Origin: Rhabdophis nuchalis
Taxonomy: Eukaryota; Chordata; Lepidosauria; Squamata; Natricidae
Direction: 5' to 3'
Length of the DNA: 64,000 bases
Assembly: GCA_039707465.1 (NCBI GenBank)
Contig: CM077645.1
Location: 146,127,503 to 146,191,502 of the forward strand
Shown here: piece by piece, positions 46,201 to 58,328 of the stretch
Position numbering within the stretch: the stretch's first letter is position 1
Layout of the letters: every line of letters starts with the position of its first letter
Notes under the pieces: model-generated
What the model saw: only the letters and a program-made list of their open reading frames with translations
The model's database searches: none
What the model was told of the DNA's origin: nothing
Program-made: the position numbers and the translations under genes

Positions 46201-46964
46201 GTACATAAACTCAGAAATTATAAATGAAAACAATGAAAGGGTGAAATAGCATAGTTACAAAACTGATGGGCAGGAAAGATGCACACAACCCCTGCTAGAT
46301 TTGTCAAGTCTAATACCTTTGGAGTCCCTCTGAAACAGTTGCGGGGGGAAAATCCACAGCTGGACCTCCTAACATTGGGCTCATGGACAAATTAAATTAA
46401 TGAAACTCCCTCCCTTTCCCTCGAGTGTTTTCTGTATGCAATATAACTCTGTTGCAAGTGATTTTTTTCTTAAAGAACTTTGGCATCTTCTGTTAAGAAA
46501 GCAAATTTGTCAGTTTGCAATGAGTAAAAGGATCCTTAACTGAAAACAGGCAGCTTGACTCTTTAAAAAGAAAGACTTGGCTTTCTAAACCTCCCATTGT
46601 TTGTAAAGTGCCAAGATGAGCACACTGAAAATGGAAAGAAAGCTGCTTATTGGGAGACAATTATTTATGCTCTGGAATGGCAGCATCAGAATTGTATACT
46701 TGCACTGCAAATGTTCCACTAAAATTATTTAGTGAGAAGTGTGTATATTGTTGGAGCCCAAAACTGTCCTATTTCCACTGATTCTTGTCTTGGCCTTGTA
46801 CAACTTTGGAAGGACTGAGCAGAGGAGTTCATTAAACCCTTATCCTAGAAAGTATTTGGCAGCATCCCAGAGAGATCCATGAACATGACCCTGGCCTCTA
46901 TCAAGAGAAATATTAAATCCTACACATCTCTGATAGGAAGTGGATTGAAGATAAATCTCTGCCA
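43233..46964. other. Unassigned intergenic sequence
   Basis: About 3.7 kb of AT-rich sequence. The largest frames (43364-43801, 145 codons; 44078-44440, 120 codons) are hydrophobic or low-complexity with no recognisable domain, and their composition is that of the surrounding AT-rich DNA. I do not call them genes. Confidence 0.4.
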
Positions 46965-46972
46965 AGGGTCAG

Positions 46973-47213
46973 CAAACTGCAGCTCTGGAGCCGCATGTGG
47001 CTCTTTCATCTCTCTGCTGCGGCTCCCTATCATAAGTTGGCTCCACAATTGATAGGGCTTTTGGTTAGGTCAGGTAGAGGAAAAAGGATGCTACACTAAG
47101 GAGGAGACTCTATGGTGGGGGAAACCAGACTTTTGGTTGGCTCCAGAATTGAATAGGGGGCCTTTGTTTAGGATCTTTGCGGCTCATTGAGTGTTTAAGA
47201 TTGATGCCCCCTG
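46973..47213. mobile_element. Non-autonomous hAT element
   Basis: It begins CAAGGGTCAGCAAACTGCAG and ends TTGATGCCCCCTG, flanked by ATCTCTGC (46965-46972) and ATCTATGC (47214-47221). The interior has GAGCCGCATGTGGCTCTTT and GGCTCATTGAGTGTTTAAG motifs that I associate with a known hAT family. Confidence 0.75.
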
Positions 47214-47317
47214 ATCTATGCGAATTGAGATTGATTTATTTCAATGAAGTGATTAAGGCCATGGAGGTAACATATTATTTCTTGTATTTAGAGCTGCTGC
47301 ACCCCATGGAACAGGAC

Positions 47318-47587
47318 TGGATTGCTGCTGGTTTTACTAATGGTTCACAACCCATGTACATGATGTGCGTGCTAACGTAAATTGTTCTTCGCACCTGCGC
47401 AAAACAAATTTACAGTGAATTGCGCATGCGCAGTCACTAAAAACCAAAATGGTGGTGGCCCAGCAGCAGCAGCGAGGGAACTGGTTCGGGGGCGTGGCAG
47501 ACCTGGGTTGCTGCCGGTTCTGTGACCCAGGCCTGAATTCCACTACCAGTTCGGCTGAATCGTGCTGAACTGGGAGCAACCCACCTT
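47318..47587. mobile_element. Probable hAT-derived element
   Basis: The right end (GAACTGGGAGCAACCCACCTTG) reads in reverse like the left end of 20185-20332. The left end near 47318 is decayed (ACTGGATTGCTGCTGG). The interior is GC-richer, with GCGCATGCGCAG. No clear duplication. Confidence 0.5.
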
Positions 47588-47589
47588 GC

Positions 47590-48386
47590 AGCATGGAGAC
47601 TTTCGTTGCTAAAGAAAGGCCATTTGACTCATTTGAATAAATATGCAGTACTGACCAAAGCCAGTATGTGCCCTTTATCATCTTCCAATTATGATTTGGT
47701 AGAGGCTGGCAGTAACTCCTCCAATGTGCTTACCAGAGCCTTTAGCAAATGCTTGGAATGTGTTCCACTGGCCTGCTCCCAGATGCTTGCCAAAGGAACC
47801 AAATGAGATTTAATAACACTGGGTGAGAAATTAGTTATGCATATAGTACTTTTTATTTAATCTTTTGAACATGACATCTGTGCAATAGATATCAAAAGAA
47901 GTCAATAAGGGAGAACTTTAAGAAGATGTTGCTTTCACCTGAATACATCTATAAACTGCAGCTTCTTAATCTCTGATCTTAATTTTATGGAATAAATTAG
48001 AGTCATTTAAAAATTCCCAGATCATAAAAGGAAATTTTGCTGAGTGGTACAGACATTGCTGAGTAGTATAGACAGAATTGTAAACTGTTTTTTGGAAAAG
48101 GAAATGGGCACAATTTAAGGCAGTGACATTTCTTGGATTATGGTGATGACTATAACACCATAAAAGAAGATTCAAGTAATAAAAGACTTTGTGAAACAAT
48201 TATTTTTCTTAGTAGCACTGTTTCTGCTAAGGCAAAATTTCCTCTTGCTTATTTTCAAGACTATTGGAATGAAGCTTAGTAAAATCCACACTTCCATTGT
48301 GTTACATACATTTTCAGATGAGAACAAGAAAGAGATGGTGGACAGAAACTGAAAAATACATTACTACAATAAGTCATCGTGTTAGA
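47590..48386. other. Unassigned intergenic sequence
   Basis: No recognised feature apart from an about 18-bp tandem (GCTGAGTGGTACAGACATT / GCTGAGTAGTATAGACAG) near 48040-48075. Confidence 0.4.
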
Positions 48387-48394
48387 TGTTAGAC

Positions 48395-48500
48395 CAGGGG
48401 TCCCCAACCTTTGCAACTTTAAGTCTGAAGGACTTCAGCTCCCAGAAGTCTGGGAGCTGAAGTCCTTCAGACTTAAAGTTGCAAAGGTTGGGGACCCCTG
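48395..48500. mobile_element. Minimal foldback hAT-type element
   Basis: The shortest copy (106 bp), almost only two arms: CAGGGGTCCCCAACCTTTGC and GCAAAGGTTGGGGACCCCTG meeting at CCCAGAAGTCTGGG. Exact duplication TGTTAGAC (48387-48394, 48501-48508). The CAGCC core is missing. Confidence 0.93.
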
Positions 48501-48508
48501 TGTTAGAC

Positions 48509-49196
48509 TATAACACAGCACTAAATAAAACTCTCTTTACCTGCTTCCTTGGGTAAATTACTGCATTTCCACTGCAGCTCTACTTTATGATTGCTTTCAC
48601 CTTCTGGTTTTTCCATATTAATTTTCCTTTGTTATTTCATGAGGGTTTTTTTACCTAATATGTCTTATATATTTATCCTGGTGATGCCTGGAAGTGTTGG
48701 CATAGGTATATAGCTATGTACCAACTGAGTGTGTTTGCTTATATAAAGAACAGATGTTCACTTTGGAATTTCTCTGCTCCAAATACAATATGCATGACTA
48801 AGAGTAAGAGTTGCCTGTTCCTTTTGGATGGCCTTATGTGCAAACCAGTTAGTAGTAGCTGACAGTACACACCCAAGTCCTACATAAACATAATCTGTCT
48901 TGTTTGTACAAGATTTGAGTGACAGCGGTTTTCTTTGCTGCTTCTATTAGAGCTGTACACTAAGTTGTTCCTCTGAATGAATACTGAAGCCTGTTTCTTA
49001 TCTAAGATATCTGCCTTTCATCCAGTCATTTTTGAACAAAACGTTCTGAAAGATTCTTAGATTACAGTCTATATCTGTCATAAAATCATTTTTAAGATGA
49101 CAATTTTATACATATTTGCTAGTGAGTAATTCCCCCCATTGAACTCAGTTCTTTCCATTGCCAGGAAAACATAAATAACATTAAACTGTAAAACCT
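48509..49196. other. Unassigned intergenic sequence
   Basis: No recognised feature. Confidence 0.4.
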
Positions 49197-49204
49197 ATCT
49201 ATGG

Positions 49205-49521
49205 CAGTGGTGGGATTCATTTTTTTTTTTTTTACTACCAGTTCTGTGGACGTGGCTTTGTGAGTGTGGCTTTGTGGGCATGGCAGGGGAAGGATGCTGC
49301 AAAATCCCCATTCCGTGCCCACTCCTGGGGGAAGGTTACTGCATAATCCCTATTCTCTTCCCACCCCACTAACCTGCTTTCCAGATCCATTCTTCTGTTC
49401 AGGTCAACAAAAGAAGATCAGCTGGGGGTGGGGCCAGCCTATTTGCCGGTTCTATGAACTACTCAAAATTTCTGCTGCCAGTTCTCCAGAACCTGTCAGA
49501 ACTGGCTGAATACCACCTCTG
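49205..49521. mobile_element. Non-autonomous hAT element
   Basis: It begins CAGTGGTGGGATTCATTTTT and ends GGCTGAATACCACCTCTG. Exact 8-bp duplication ATCTATGG (49197-49204, 49522-49529). It is the same family as 21238-21636, inverted, with fewer internal units. Confidence 0.92.
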
Positions 49522-49529
49522 ATCTATGG

Positions 49530-50463
49530 CCATGTGAAAATATTCTGGATGTCTCTGAGTCCTGCGTATACCCAAACCCATCATGATATTTCCTTTCATG
49601 GCAAGCAATGTTTTCCAATGCACAAAAAGATTAAGAAATGGTAAGCTAAAAAAAAAAATTAAAGGCGAGAGACAAGAAAGAGAATGAAGCTAATTCTTAT
49701 TTATATTAATATCATTGTCAATATCTTTTGGGTCAACCTTGCAAGTCACCCTTACTTCTTCCATGTCTATACATTTATTCCAGGCCTTTGTTCTATTATT
49801 TTCTCATCTCTTTTATTTAAAATCTGAATTCTACTAACTGTGACTTTCTTGATCCACCCCTTTCCTCTTGATCATTCTCACTTTCTTGAAAAAACATAAA
49901 TTCGTTTTGCAGTTTGACCCTCATTTATTTTTCTCTAGATGACGAAAATATGTCAATGTATTTCCATACGGATACTTCATTTTTATTCAAATCCCATTCA
50001 TTCAGCATCCATTCAACTTTGACCTCATATTGTCTTGTTCTTTTCATATATACCTCATATGTAAACCATTTCACTTGCATTCAATTTCTAGATGTATCTT
50101 AACATATCTAATGTGCATTTCCATATCAGAAAAGGAGCAGAAACTCATCTGTTATGCTCCCACCATTTTCATTTTCTTTCAGGAAATATTCATTCCTCAC
50201 AACAGACCATAGATAATTTAATAACTATCTATGCACATTTATATGTCTTAAAAATTCTCCACACATTTTCTTTAAGTAAGCAATCTACTGAAAGACAAAA
50301 TCATATATTTGCTTTAGAATATAATCTGCAATCAATCACTCCATTTGACTGTTAAAACTCAACTATCTTGGTCTAAAGTAAAAATTTTCATACCCATACT
50401 ATTTGCTCTTTAAACAGCCTATCTAACATTTTTTTGCAAATTATATTATACCAACCAATAACA
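49530..50463. other. Unassigned intergenic sequence
   Basis: AT- and pyrimidine-rich. Short frames at 49914-50355 show no domain. Confidence 0.4.
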
Positions 50464-50465
50464 TT

Positions 50466-50585
50466 ATTTATTTATTTTATTTTATTTTATTTTATTTTAT
50501 TTTATTTTATTTTATTTTATTTTATTTTATTTTATTTTATTTTATTTTATTTTATTTTATTTTATTTTATTTTATTTTATTTATA
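50466..50585. repeat. (TTTTA)n microsatellite, L2 tail
   Basis: About 22 TTTTA units directly joined to the reversed L2 terminal block that begins at about 50581 (TTATAAACCACCCCACTCTCC). Confidence 0.95.
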
Positions 50586-50874
50586 AACCACCCCACTCTC
50601 CCCAAAGGGACTTGGGGCGGTGCACAGGAAGTTAAAATAGAATAAAAAGACAAACATGACAATAAATAGTACTAAAAATAAATTAAACCCCAATACCCTG
50701 TGCTAAAAATCCTAAAACCGTTAAAATCCTAAAACTTTACCCTTAAAAGTCAAATTAAAACAATTTAAACTTCAGTCTATAACTAATGGTGTGGATTAGG
50801 CCAGGCCGGCGAGATGGAAGAAATGCGTCTTCAGACTTTGGCGGAAGGAGCGGAGGTCTGTGATAGTTCTAAGT
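50581..50874 (-). mobile_element. L2-clade LINE 3' end
   Basis: Minus-strand terminal block (GGGACTTGGGGCGGTGCACA), UTR, and the end of the coding region (AAATGCGTCTTCAGACTTTGG, GGAAGGAGCGGAGGTC). It is cut near a foldback insertion at 50875. Confidence 0.88.
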
Positions 50875-51009
50875 CAAGGGTGTCCAAACTTGAGAACTTT
50901 AAGACTTGTGGACCTCAACTCCCAGAATTCCCCAGCCAGCATCGCTGGCTGGGGAATTCTGGGAGTTGAAGTCCACAAGTCTTAAAGTTCCCAAGTTTGG
51001 ACACCCCTG
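50875..51009. mobile_element. Foldback hAT-type element
   Basis: Left arm CAAGGGTGTCCAAACTTGAG, right arm ending CAAGTTTGGACACCCCTG. Exact duplication TTCTAAGT (50867-50874, 51010-51017). Arm variant ACTTGTGG mirrored as CCACAAGT. It inserted at the truncated end of the L2 copy. Confidence 0.92.
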
Positions 51010-51017
51010 TTCTAAGT

Positions 51018-51699
51018 AATCATAATCACCTCACAAAAATGCCTGTACATTCACATGGCAGAAAACATGTACAGTATATGATGCTGAAAGTTTTCCTTAT
51101 AGATTTATTTATAAATTTTGCAAACATCTTAAATAACTACGCAATCTTCGATTCTATATTTGTTCAAAATATGTCCTAATTCAAATCTATTAACCATTTT
51201 CTCAAATCAACAGATGAACAATAAAAGTTTGTTCCCCCATTCATATATTTCTTATATTTGTTTAAAAGCAAAATTGTGATTTGCACACCTCCATCTAGCC
51301 CAAAGCTAAACTGCAGATTCCAAATTTTGTTCATTGTACCTTTTTGATTAGAATTTTGCCCAACGCCTTCCTAGGCAGATTCAACAAATGAATCCACTCT
51401 ATAGCAAATCACAACTTTATTTTAGTATTTCTCCACTCTTCTAAACTTGTAGTTTTACATTTTTCATTGCTCTCGTATTTGTGACTTCCTTTTCATCATT
51501 TTTAAATACTAACATTTGTAGCATGTTTGACATATTACTATCATAACTCTAGCCCTATATGACATGGGAATGGGTTATTTGAGAGACCACTTCTCTTTGG
51601 TTACATCTACCCATCCCATCAGGACTGGAAGGAGAGTTAGGTCTCTTCTGTGAAAAGGTATCATCTGCCATGATCCTGCCCTGTAGAACATCTTCCTCC
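51018..51699. other. Unassigned intergenic sequence
   Basis: No recognised feature. Confidence 0.4.
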
Positions 51700-51985
51700 T
51701 TAATCCTAGATTGGCTCCAACCTTCCCAGACTTTAGGAAGGCCTTGATGACATGGCTCTGCCCCCATGCCTAGGAGTCTGGAAATGATGGGGAGCTCTTA
51801 CATGACTGTGTTGAATTGATGTAGAAAGAATTCTACTGATGATTGCGATGTTCTGTTTTTTAAATTAATTATGGACAGTTTTTATAGGATTGTTATATTA
51901 GTTTTTAACTTGTTCTTATTGGATTGTTTTTAACCTATTGTGAGTCATTCAGTATCGCCTAAATGAAATGGCCAGCCATAGAAAT
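51700..51985 (+). mobile_element. Old LINE 3' end (L2/CR1-like)
   Basis: A FRKALMTWL-like C-terminal string (TTTAGGAAGGCCTTGATGAC) is followed by an AT-rich UTR with TTATTGGATTGTTTTTAACC and a decayed terminal block (TTGTGAGTCATTCAGTATCGCC ... AAATGGCCAGCCATAGAAA). It is well diverged from copies A and B. Confidence 0.5.
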
Positions 51986-54055
51986 CATACTATGTGTCCT
52001 TACGCTCCTCTTCCCATTCATTTTTAAAAAAGATTATCCTACACAGAATATTTTTCATACAGAATCTGTACTTTCTCTTCTGGTAGTTTCATATGTGTCC
52101 TTTTCTTCCATGGGCATGTTTCTCAAGCCCATTCTTGTAACTACCGAATAATGGTATTTATCCATTCAGAACCTCTTACCAACTTCACATTCTTCTGTCT
52201 TTCCTCATAAATAAATTGATAAATTGCTTTTAGATTCATACTGATTCCTTAGCCATGCATACCCATGAATAGGCTTATAATTAAATCACCTGTTTGAAAG
52301 AAAGCACGTATTTATGAAACAAAATCTCCATCTTCATTTAGGAGTGTTCAAACATGAAGTCCAGTTACTTTTTCTGTTCTGTCAGTCCTTCTTGAGAAGC
52401 CAAGTCAGGAAGCAGACAACAGAAGGTTTTCTGAAACTCCATCATTGTAGTAGAGTATAACAATATGATCTTGAAAGCCTCCCAGGGTGTCTTTCCAATA
52501 CTACTTTTACTATACCGAAGATGGGGTTATTTTGAACCTCACGTTTCCACCTTTCTCAGGACTGAGATGTCAATTACTTTCTTTTATTAATTGATGGTTT
52601 TTGCATTACTTCGCCAATAATATCTCTCCTTTCCTTTACAGGAACTTTATCATCTCATTCCCACCCACCGATTCATGTTATCTAATATAATAGTTCCCCT
52701 CAACTCCTTCCAGATTGGATTCATTCAGAATTTTTCCCATTTTCCCCCTCAGCTTCTTCCATTATCTTATTACTCTGTCCTCTTCCCCCACCCCCTGTAG
52801 ATTGAATCAACAAACAAGAGAGATACAATGCAATCTTAGATAGTCTGAAGATTCCATCGCTCCTAAGCCACAATAATCCTGTCTAATACTCAAGAAGTTT
52901 GGAAATTGTAATCCAAAATGTAGTTGCTTATCCATCAGAATGGCTACCAGATACTTCCATAATAAGGACAAGTTCTTCAAGAGTCTCAATAAGCTTGAAG
53001 GTGTGTAATCATTTCCTGAAGGGTGTGTTGGAGTCCTACAAGATCCTAAGTCATGTGAGTAGTGACAGTGTACATAAATCTTGCCAGGATAGTTACATGG
53101 TTGTCAGAGTAAATTCCCTGTGTTTAATGGGGCTTACCCTTAAGTAACTGTTGAAGACTTGTCTCTCAAAAGCGACATATCTATTCATCATCAACCTCTT
53201 TCTTTAGAAATAAGCTTCAATGATTGCAATGAAACTACTTCTAAGAGATTGCCAAAACTTCCAATTAGACTAACATTAAACATGCTAAAGAAATATTTCA
53301 AATATATTTTGGATAAACTGGATAAACAGAGGCAGAATTCTTAGTATCAGACCAAGAATGCATTATTTCTTTTGGACTTTCGTTTTTTAATTGGATGCTA
53401 GCTTCGAACTCCCAAAAGTTGTGACTGCAGCCAGTACTAAAAAGAATTCCACTTCCTTTGATTTTGCATGCAAATAACATTAAACATTGTTACCATTGTG
53501 GGAATAATCTGGGTGTTTTCCTCCAAAATAAAGGACCATGATTCACAATATTAAAAAACAACAAATCTAGATGTTTTCCAGATCTTTTTGTAAGTTTTTG
53601 TTTTCCACCACACTATGATTTCTCCTCCACCATATATTTAATATGTAATAAATTTATCCTTTGGTTACATTCAGAATTACACTTTAAGAGCAACTTTATA
53701 GAGTTTGGGGGTCACACCCAGATTCAAAAAGGTTCAATGTGTGCATCTCTGTAATAAAACAATCTACCTCCTCTAGTCATCTTCTGTACTTGTTGTTTGG
53801 ACCATGGAAGCTGCTACACATTTAACAAACTGAACTATGTAGGAGAATTTTCTTAGAGCCTCGAAATAACTGCAAACCCACAGTCAGGAAATGCTGTGAA
53901 GTTGCTTTAGTTGTGTAGCCAGCCAGGAGTGTTCTCTCCTAGAAGAGGGCAAAGGTTTGCAAGCATTGTTACAAGTTGGTTCCAAACATTGTCTTCCTGT
54001 ATACCTTACCAGGAATAAACAGCGGTCGATTGGAAAAAGTACAGCCTTGCCTTGA
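51986..54055. other. Unassigned intergenic sequence
   Basis: Over 2 kb with no gene or repeat I can name. Short frames only. Confidence 0.4.
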
Positions 54056-54063
54056 TCACATAT

Positions 54064-54420
54064 AAAGGTAAAGATAAAGGTTCCCCTCGCATAGATGTGC
54101 TAGTCGTTCCTGACTCTAGGGGGAGGTGCTCATCTCCATTTCAAAGTCGAAGAACCAGCGCTGCCCAAAGATGTCTCTGTGGTCATGTGGCTGGCATGAC
54201 TAAACGCCGAAGGTGCACGGAACGCTGTTACCTTCCCACCAAAGGTGGTTCCTATTTTTCTACTTGCATTTTTATGTGCTTTCAAACTGCTAGGTTGGCA
54301 GAAACTGGGACAAGTAATGGGAGCTCACTCCGTTACGTGGTGCTAGGGATTCGAACTGCTGAACTGCCGACCTTTCTGATCGACAAGCTCAGCGTCTTAG
54401 CCACTGAGCCACCACGTCCC
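54064..54420 (-). mobile_element. Sauria-type SINE, full length
   Basis: Minus strand. The head carries the tRNA-like boxes (reverse of GCCACTGAGCCACCACGTCC, and GGGATTCGAACTGCTGAAC as the reversed B-box region). The body is shared with 28734 and 40329. The tail is AAAGGTAAAGATAAAGG in reverse. Imperfect flanks ATCACATA/ATCACACA may be the duplication. Confidence 0.9.
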
Positions 54421-54570
54421 TTATCACACATAGGTATCTCCAATTTGCTTCTTTCTTGGAGAATCGCACAAAGATAGCTTGCTACTGTCATGTAGTGTTT
54501 CTTAGCACTTATTCTCCTCCTTGTCAGTTCATTGTTTTATGCACCTTATCTGCTTGCATAACTTCTAGCC

Positions 54571-54947
54571 CAGTGATGGTGAACTTATGGCACGGGCGCC
54601 ACAGGTGGCACGTGGAACCATTTCTTAGGGCACGCGAGGCATTGCCCTGTCAGCAATAGTGTGCATGTGTGCGCTGGCCAGCTGATTTAGGCCTTCTTTT
54701 GAGGCCGTTGTTCGCCTTCTGGAGGCTTCAGGGAAGCTCCTGAAGCCTCTGGAGGTGGGGGGGGGGGAAGGCTGTTTTCACCCTCTCCAGGCTCCTCAAA
54801 AGCCTCTGGAGCCTGGGAAGGGCAAAAAAAGCAAGCCAAAAGCAGGGGGTCATGCCCATAGCATTATGGGTGTGGCAAGCTCACGCACGACCCCCCTGTG
54901 CTTCTCCCGCTTTTGGCACGCGAGCCAAAAAAGGTTAGCCATTACTG
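54571..54947. mobile_element. Non-autonomous hAT element
   Basis: It begins CAGTGATGGTGAACTTATGG and ends AAAAAGGTTAGCCATTACTG, flanked by TTCTAGCC (54563-54570) and TTCTAGCA (54948-54955). Same family as 4160-4537 and 10264-10604. Confidence 0.9.
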
Positions 54948-55069
54948 TTCTAGCATGTTTTCTCTTTCAAAGGCTCCCTCGCCAGCTTCTACTCTAGTCC
55001 AAATGCTTTTTAAGAGAGGGTTAGGAAAGGATAATCAGGACATAAACATGAAAGGAATGGAATAACTGA

Positions 55070-55290
55070 AACAGAATAATGGAGTTGGAAGGGTCTTTGG
55101 AGGTCTTCTAGTCCAGGGATCTGCAAAGTCGGCTCTTTTAAGACTGGTGGACTTCAATTCCCAGAATTCCCCAGCCAGCTATGCTGGCTGGGGAACTCTG
55201 GGAGTTGAAGTCCACCAGTCTTAAAAGAGCCGACTTTGCAGACCCCTGTTCTAGTCCAACTCCCTGCACAAGCAGGAGACTATACCATGC
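55070..55290 (-). mobile_element. CR1 3' end interrupted by a foldback
   Basis: GGAGTTGGAAGGGTCTTTGG and AGGTCTTCTAGTCCA are the reversed CR1 terminal block. After the foldback (55114-55248) and its duplication it resumes as AGTCCAACTCCCTGCACAAG ... ATACCATGCCAGACAAA. Confidence 0.85.
55114..55248. mobile_element. Foldback hAT-type element inside CR1
   Basis: Left arm CAGGGATCTGCAAAGTCGGC, right arm ending CGACTTTGCAGACCCCTG. Exact duplication TTCTAGTC (55106-55113, 55249-55256). Because the interrupted CR1 consensus is known, the empty site can be read directly, which confirms transposition with an 8-bp duplication. Confidence 0.95.
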
Positions 55291-56080
55291 CAGACAAAAA
55301 TTACGCCAGATGCTCTCCACTCTGATGAGCCCGTTTATAATTGCTTATTCTATTGCCATTAATATATTAGTATTTTACAGCGGGAATTCCCCCAAATAAA
55401 TGTTGTAGATTCATTTTACTCTATAACCTGGAGGAACAAGAGAGGCATTCAGGTTGGGATGGATGGATAGAAGGAAGGTGGAGCAGGGGGTACAGTGAGC
55501 ATATGAATCCATTAAATTCTGTAATGTGTTGCAGGGTAAATGCGTGGGCCTAAAAATGCAGAGCTTTTGACAGGTAAATACTCGAATCCTGGGTACAAGC
55601 CGAAACAGGTTTTTACCTGCCTTTCAGCCAAAGTTACTTCTCAAGTACTCAACACCCACCTAACAAAGCATTGCATTTATACCTGTGCCTATTGTAGTCA
55701 AATCTGCACAAATTACAGATAACATGTGTGTGTGTGTGCATGCGTGTGTGTGTGTCTGTAAGAAAATAATTGTGAAAGGACTGGCAGTAGGACAATCCAC
55801 TTTTGATTGCTTATGAGTTCTCACACATACGTGTGTATGTGTGCCAATGACTGGCATTGTAAACTAATTTGGGGCTGTAAAAAAAGACATCCTTCATCAT
55901 CTTGACATTTGCTTTCAACACAGTTTAGACATTTCTTGGCGCCACCCTTTTTCATGGCAGGTTTTGAAAGAGTATTGCCTATACCAGTTGCATAGTTTGC
56001 TACACTTCCGAGATACTACCACAGAACCAATAGTCCACAGATCAACAGATATTCTAAAACAAATTCTTCTAGCAGAGATC
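55291..56080. other. Unassigned, with (TG)n
   Basis: A TG/CA-rich microsatellite lies at about 55723-55756. Nothing else is recognised. Confidence 0.5.
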
Positions 56081-56086
56081 CTGTAT

Positions 56087-56213
56087 GCCAAACTTGGGAA
56101 CTTTAAGACCCGTGGACTTCAACTCCCAGAATTCCCCAGCCAGCCATGCTGGTTGGGGAATTCTGGGAGTTGAAGTCCACGGGTCTTAAAGTTCCCAAGT
56201 TTGGACACCCCTG
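56087..56213. mobile_element. Foldback hAT-type element, left tip lost
   Basis: The right arm ends CAAGTTTGGACACCCCTG and is followed by CTGTATAC (56214-56221). On the left the tip is deleted, leaving CTGTAT-GCCAAACTTGGG. Arm variant ACCCGTGG mirrored as CCACGGGT. Confidence 0.85.
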
Positions 56214-56221
56214 CTGTATAC

Positions 56222-57911
56222 AGTGCGACAAAATCAACATCCACATTTGATTTAGCATACTTCATTTAATTTTGCCAGAATTGGAAAAAGAGCTTTTTTA
56301 ATAGCACTTCCCATATTTCAGGTATAATTAGCCTATTTATCTCTTACTTCATTGTCACTATTATTCCAACATTAATTTTGTCTAGCAGACTATCATGATA
56401 ACTGATTATAAGCCAATTAAGACTATGAATGCCTCGGAATAACTGTAATACCGAGGTTAGAATAAATAGTAGCATTTATGGAAGAATTGACTTAATCTAC
56501 ATCTCTGTTTTTCGGTTTTAGTGGGAAGTGAATGACCCCTTATTAAAATGTAGTTTGGGGCTTTCCCTTTCTACTTCTGCCTCTGCCTTCCAGATCTTTC
56601 TGTCTGTCAAATGGAGAACGTTCTTGTTTTGATTCAAAGTCTGAAATAATCTTCAGATTGTTTTCCAGCTTCTGTATCATAAGGTTTTGTAAACAAGGCT
56701 TGGTTTGCAGATAATAAATTTCCCCTTTCCACTCCACCAAGTCAAGTGCAACGATTTCCTAGTAAGTTGTAATGTAGGAAAGCATTCCTGGAAGTTTGTT
56801 TCTGTACTTTATGTTCATTTGGACCAAGCTTTATTTCAAACATCTTTGTGTTTAGAGACAACCTTTATGTACAGTGGAATCCTTCCTTTGGAATTCCTCA
56901 ATTAGGGAATCTTGAGGAAACCCTTCATTCTTGGATTTTAGAAGGTTGCTTACATTTCTTATAATACAAATCTGTACATGTACACACAGAGTTAAGCCCA
57001 TCTGACATCAATGGAATTTACTGTATTGTATATACTTATAACAAGAAAGTGTAGACTTATGATTATTTCAGTTTCTCTAAAAACAAGATGATTGAGTTGT
57101 TATCCAAACTTTCAGGCCTAATAATATAGTATTGTTATTATAAGAAAGAAAGGAAAAAAAGTAGTAGAATGTTCCTTTAGGGAGCATGTTTTGAAAAAAG
57201 AAATTCAAGAAATGAATTCACATGTAGACTGGTTGTATGTGCATGATACTATTAACTGAGTCACAGAGATAATTGTAATTGTGTCAGGCGAACTCTCATC
57301 TCAACATGTCATGGAAATTAATTTGACCTCCTTATTTCTGATATTCAGCTGATGGACTCATCTTTGTCCTCTTAAAAGTTTTTCACATACCTATGCCACA
57401 ACCACACAGCCCCCCCCCCTCAAACTGTCTGTAGTGATGTTGCCTCCTACTCCAAACCAAAGAAGTGAAATCAAAATTACAAATAGGCATGCAAATCTAA
57501 TTATTCCCACCAAAACATATGACTAAGTTGAAATTAAAAATAAAAGGCCATTACTTGTGTTTAGATGGTGATAGCTTTATTAGCAAGGCCTACTCTGTAC
57601 TGCAGTTCTTTCAGCCTTTTTGCATTAATAACACACATGCCCATACCTTTTTAATGTTCCGAGTCTTAAATCATCCATACATTTCATTAACAAGTGCAGC
57701 AATATTGTAAGTTAAAAAAGAATGCAAGGATGTAATCGGGGATAAAAATCAGCCAAGAGAGGGAACTCTAGCTGTCAGTGACTGAAAATAGTTCTGGTGC
57801 CCATTAACTCCCAGGACATGGATGTGATGATATACTGTCGATTTCAGATCTGTCAAGAGCAAGCGATGAAAAACAAACAAACCCAAAGTTTTTCATCATT
57901 TTCTGCACCAT
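56222..57911. other. Unassigned intergenic sequence
   Basis: AT-rich with no gene or repeat recognised; a C-run is near 57410. Confidence 0.4.
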
Positions 57912-57920
57912 CCCTTAGGG

Positions 57921-58052
57921 CAGGGGTTCCCAAACTTGGCAATTTTAAGACTTGTGGACTTCAACTCCCAGAATTCTCCCAGCTATGCTGGCTGGAGAAT
58001 TCTGGGAGTTGAAGTCCACAAGTCTTAAAGTTGCCAAGTTTGGGAACCCCTG
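57921..58052. mobile_element. Foldback hAT-type element
   Basis: Left arm CAGGGGTTCCCAAACTTGGC, right arm ending GCCAAGTTTGGGAACCCCTG. Exact duplication CCTTAGGG (57913-57920, 58053-58060). Arm variant ACTTGTGG mirrored as CCACAAGT. Confidence 0.94.
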
Positions 58053-58085
58053 CCTTAGGGCAATAGCCCTGACTCCAACTTCAGG

Positions 58086-58328
58086 AGCCCCAGTGACACA
58101 GTGGTTATAATGCAGTACTACAGGCTACTTCTGCTGACTGCCAGCTGACTGCCATTTGGCAGTTCAAATCCCACCAGGCTCAAGGTTGACTCAGCCTTCC
58201 ATCCTTCCAAGGTCGGTTAAATGAGGACCCAGATTGTTGGGGGGAAATATGCTGACTCTGTAAACTGCTTAAAGTGGGCTGCAAAGCACTATGAAGCGGT
58301 ACATAAGTCTAAGTGCTATTGCTATTCA
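58086..58328 (+). mobile_element. tRNA-derived SINE, full length
   Basis: An A-box-like GTGACACAGTGGTTATAATG is followed by a B-box-like GGCAGTTCAAATCCCACC. The body (CTCAAGGTTGACTCAGCC, AGGACCCAGATTGTTGGGG) and the end CTAAGTGCTATTGCTATT follow. It differs from the Sauria-type SINEs in the body and lacks the ACCTTT tail. A second copy is at 43055. Confidence 0.85.

Noticed and set aside
48395..48500. MicroRNA gene
   Set aside because: The hairpin shape is explained by the foldback transposon structure and exact target duplications. Small RNA data would be needed to claim more.
50466..50585. CRISPR-like or satellite array
   Set aside because: It is a plain pentanucleotide microsatellite attached to a LINE tail, with no spacers.
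54052..54477. 141-codon frame as a gene
   Set aside because: It runs antisense through a full Sauria-type SINE.
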